A stretch of DNA of 53,247 nucleotides, from contig NZ_AUHY01000015.1 in assembly GCF_000423425.1 (NCBI RefSeq), positions 1-53,247 of the forward strand, in the 5' to 3' direction. The DNA comes from Meiothermus rufus DSM 22234. Lineage in GTDB: Bacteria; Deinococcota; Deinococci; Deinococcales; Thermaceae. The translations under genes were made by a program, and so were the position numbers. This document shows positions 50,592 through 53,247 of the stretch, in pieces (the first letter of the stretch is position 1; each line of letters opens with the position of its first letter). The notes under the pieces were generated by a model that saw only the letters and a list, made by a program, of their open reading frames with translations, ran no database searches and was not told the origin of the DNA.

Positions 50592-50926
50592 CGTGCGGTT
50601 GTATCTCGAAGACATTCGGGAGAGTTGTGCCAGGATTCGCCGCTACACTGCCGGCTTTGACTTTGAACGCTTTGTAGCAGACGAGAAAACGGTGGACGCG
50701 GTGGTGCGCAATCTCATCGTCATCGGCGAGGCCGTGAAAAACCTTCCCCTGGACTTCAGGCAGCGGCATCCCGCGATTGAATGGCGGAAAATTGCAGGGT
50801 TGCGGGACATTGTGGTTCACGAATATTTTGGGATTGATGAAGATGTGCTGTGGGATGTGATACAAACCAGGATACCAAAGTTAGAGAAGGCCATAGATGC
50901 CATCCTTGCCGTTGAGTTTGGAGAAG

Positions 50927-50934
<8 letters not shown>
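50581..50934 (+). CDS. hepT: HepT-like ribonuclease toxin (DUF86)
   Basis: This 117-residue helical HEPN-type protein has the RX4HXY motif RDIVVHEY, the RNase active site and the Tyr that MntA modifies, plus VDAVVRNLIVIGEAVKNLP typical of HepT. It forms a toxin-antitoxin pair with the gene just upstream. Its stop overlaps the hsdR start by 8 bases (ATGAGTAG). Confidence 0.9.
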
Positions 50935-53113
<2,179 letters not shown>

Positions 53114-53118
53114 TGCCC

Positions 53119-53247
53119 ATGAACCCACCGAAGTGCGATGACCTGGACTACATCCACTTTCTCATCGCCGCTCAGCGGGTCTTCACCTGTACCGAGGCCG
53201 CTCGCTGTAGTCCAAAGGAGAAGAGCCCTCCCGCCCATGATGCCTTT
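53119..53247 (+). CDS. IS transposase, N-terminal fragment (right copy)
   Basis: 43 codons run off the right edge (MNPPKCDDLDYIHFLIAAQR, then VFTCTEAARCSP and PPAHDAF). This start is of the DDE transposase type seen in IS4- or IS701-like elements; the exact family is uncertain without the catalytic domain. The ATG follows AAAGGGGG by about 8 bases; ATG 53113 is too close to that site. Confidence 0.8.
   Translation, partial: MNPPKCDDLDYIHFLIAAQRVFTCTEAARCSPKEKSPPAHDAF

Overview
The window is GC-rich and densely coded, with almost no intergenic space. Its gene content points to a member of the Thermales (Deinococcota), most likely Meiothermus or a close relative. The clues are a Thermus-style GltX start (MVVTRIAPSPTGDP), a pilA1-pilA2-pilA3-comZ-like minor pilin cluster, the futalosine menaquinone genes mqnE/mqnA, DUF4388 and DUF3084 proteins, and many leaderless genes with a TANNNT box 6-8 bases before the start codon. 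The genus is an inference; no rRNA or tRNA gene was found.

Both edges lie inside copies of the same insertion sequence. Bases 1-122 are the exact reverse complement of 53029-53150, so the 53-kb segment sits between two inverted IS copies whose transposase genes point outward. This looks like an assembly contig that ends at repeats.

Layout: (1) 129-5564 holds metabolic and secreted enzymes: a CDGSH protein, two hydrolases, a GlcE-like FAD protein, a small outer-membrane protein and isocitrate lyase. (2) 5705-15057, all on the minus strand, is a pilus module: two sets of minor pilins, each with a large PilX/ComZ-like protein, a NarL-type response regulator between the sets and a histidine kinase upstream. 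One of the large proteins carries a CXXCH motif. (3) 15138-20048 holds PurU, an HtrA-type protease and a large metalloprotease/propeller/barrel protein. (4) 20119-23188 is an Ugp-like sugar or glycerol-phosphate importer without its ATPase. (5) 23235-27913 holds a secreted C39/TPR protein and three tandem PQQ-type sugar dehydrogenase paralogs, the middle one broken by an in-frame TGA. (6) 27988-47833 is housekeeping: DUF3084, LptB, GltX, MqnA/MqnE, a LacI regulator, a PlsY-like protein, an ABC-F ATPase, a hydrolase, a DUF4388 protein, an AgcS symporter, UbiX, UppP, IspD/IspE, a TPP riboswitch with thiB/thiP, ScpA and TrpS. (7) 48069-53030 is a type I restriction-modification operon with an embedded HepT/MntA toxin-antitoxin pair; its hsdR is cut by the right-hand IS.

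The least expected signals are these: the doubled and permuted pseudopilin operons with a heme-type motif; a roughly five-fold excess of the palindrome CTCGAG that nearly disappears in the restriction island; the many leaderless promoters; twin GTGT-N15-ACAC elements in the isocitrate lyase leader; and a possible silencing of restriction by IS insertion. No CRISPR array, rRNA or tRNA was seen. No gene-free stretch exceeds 300 bases; the longest are 47834-48068 and 4061-4268.
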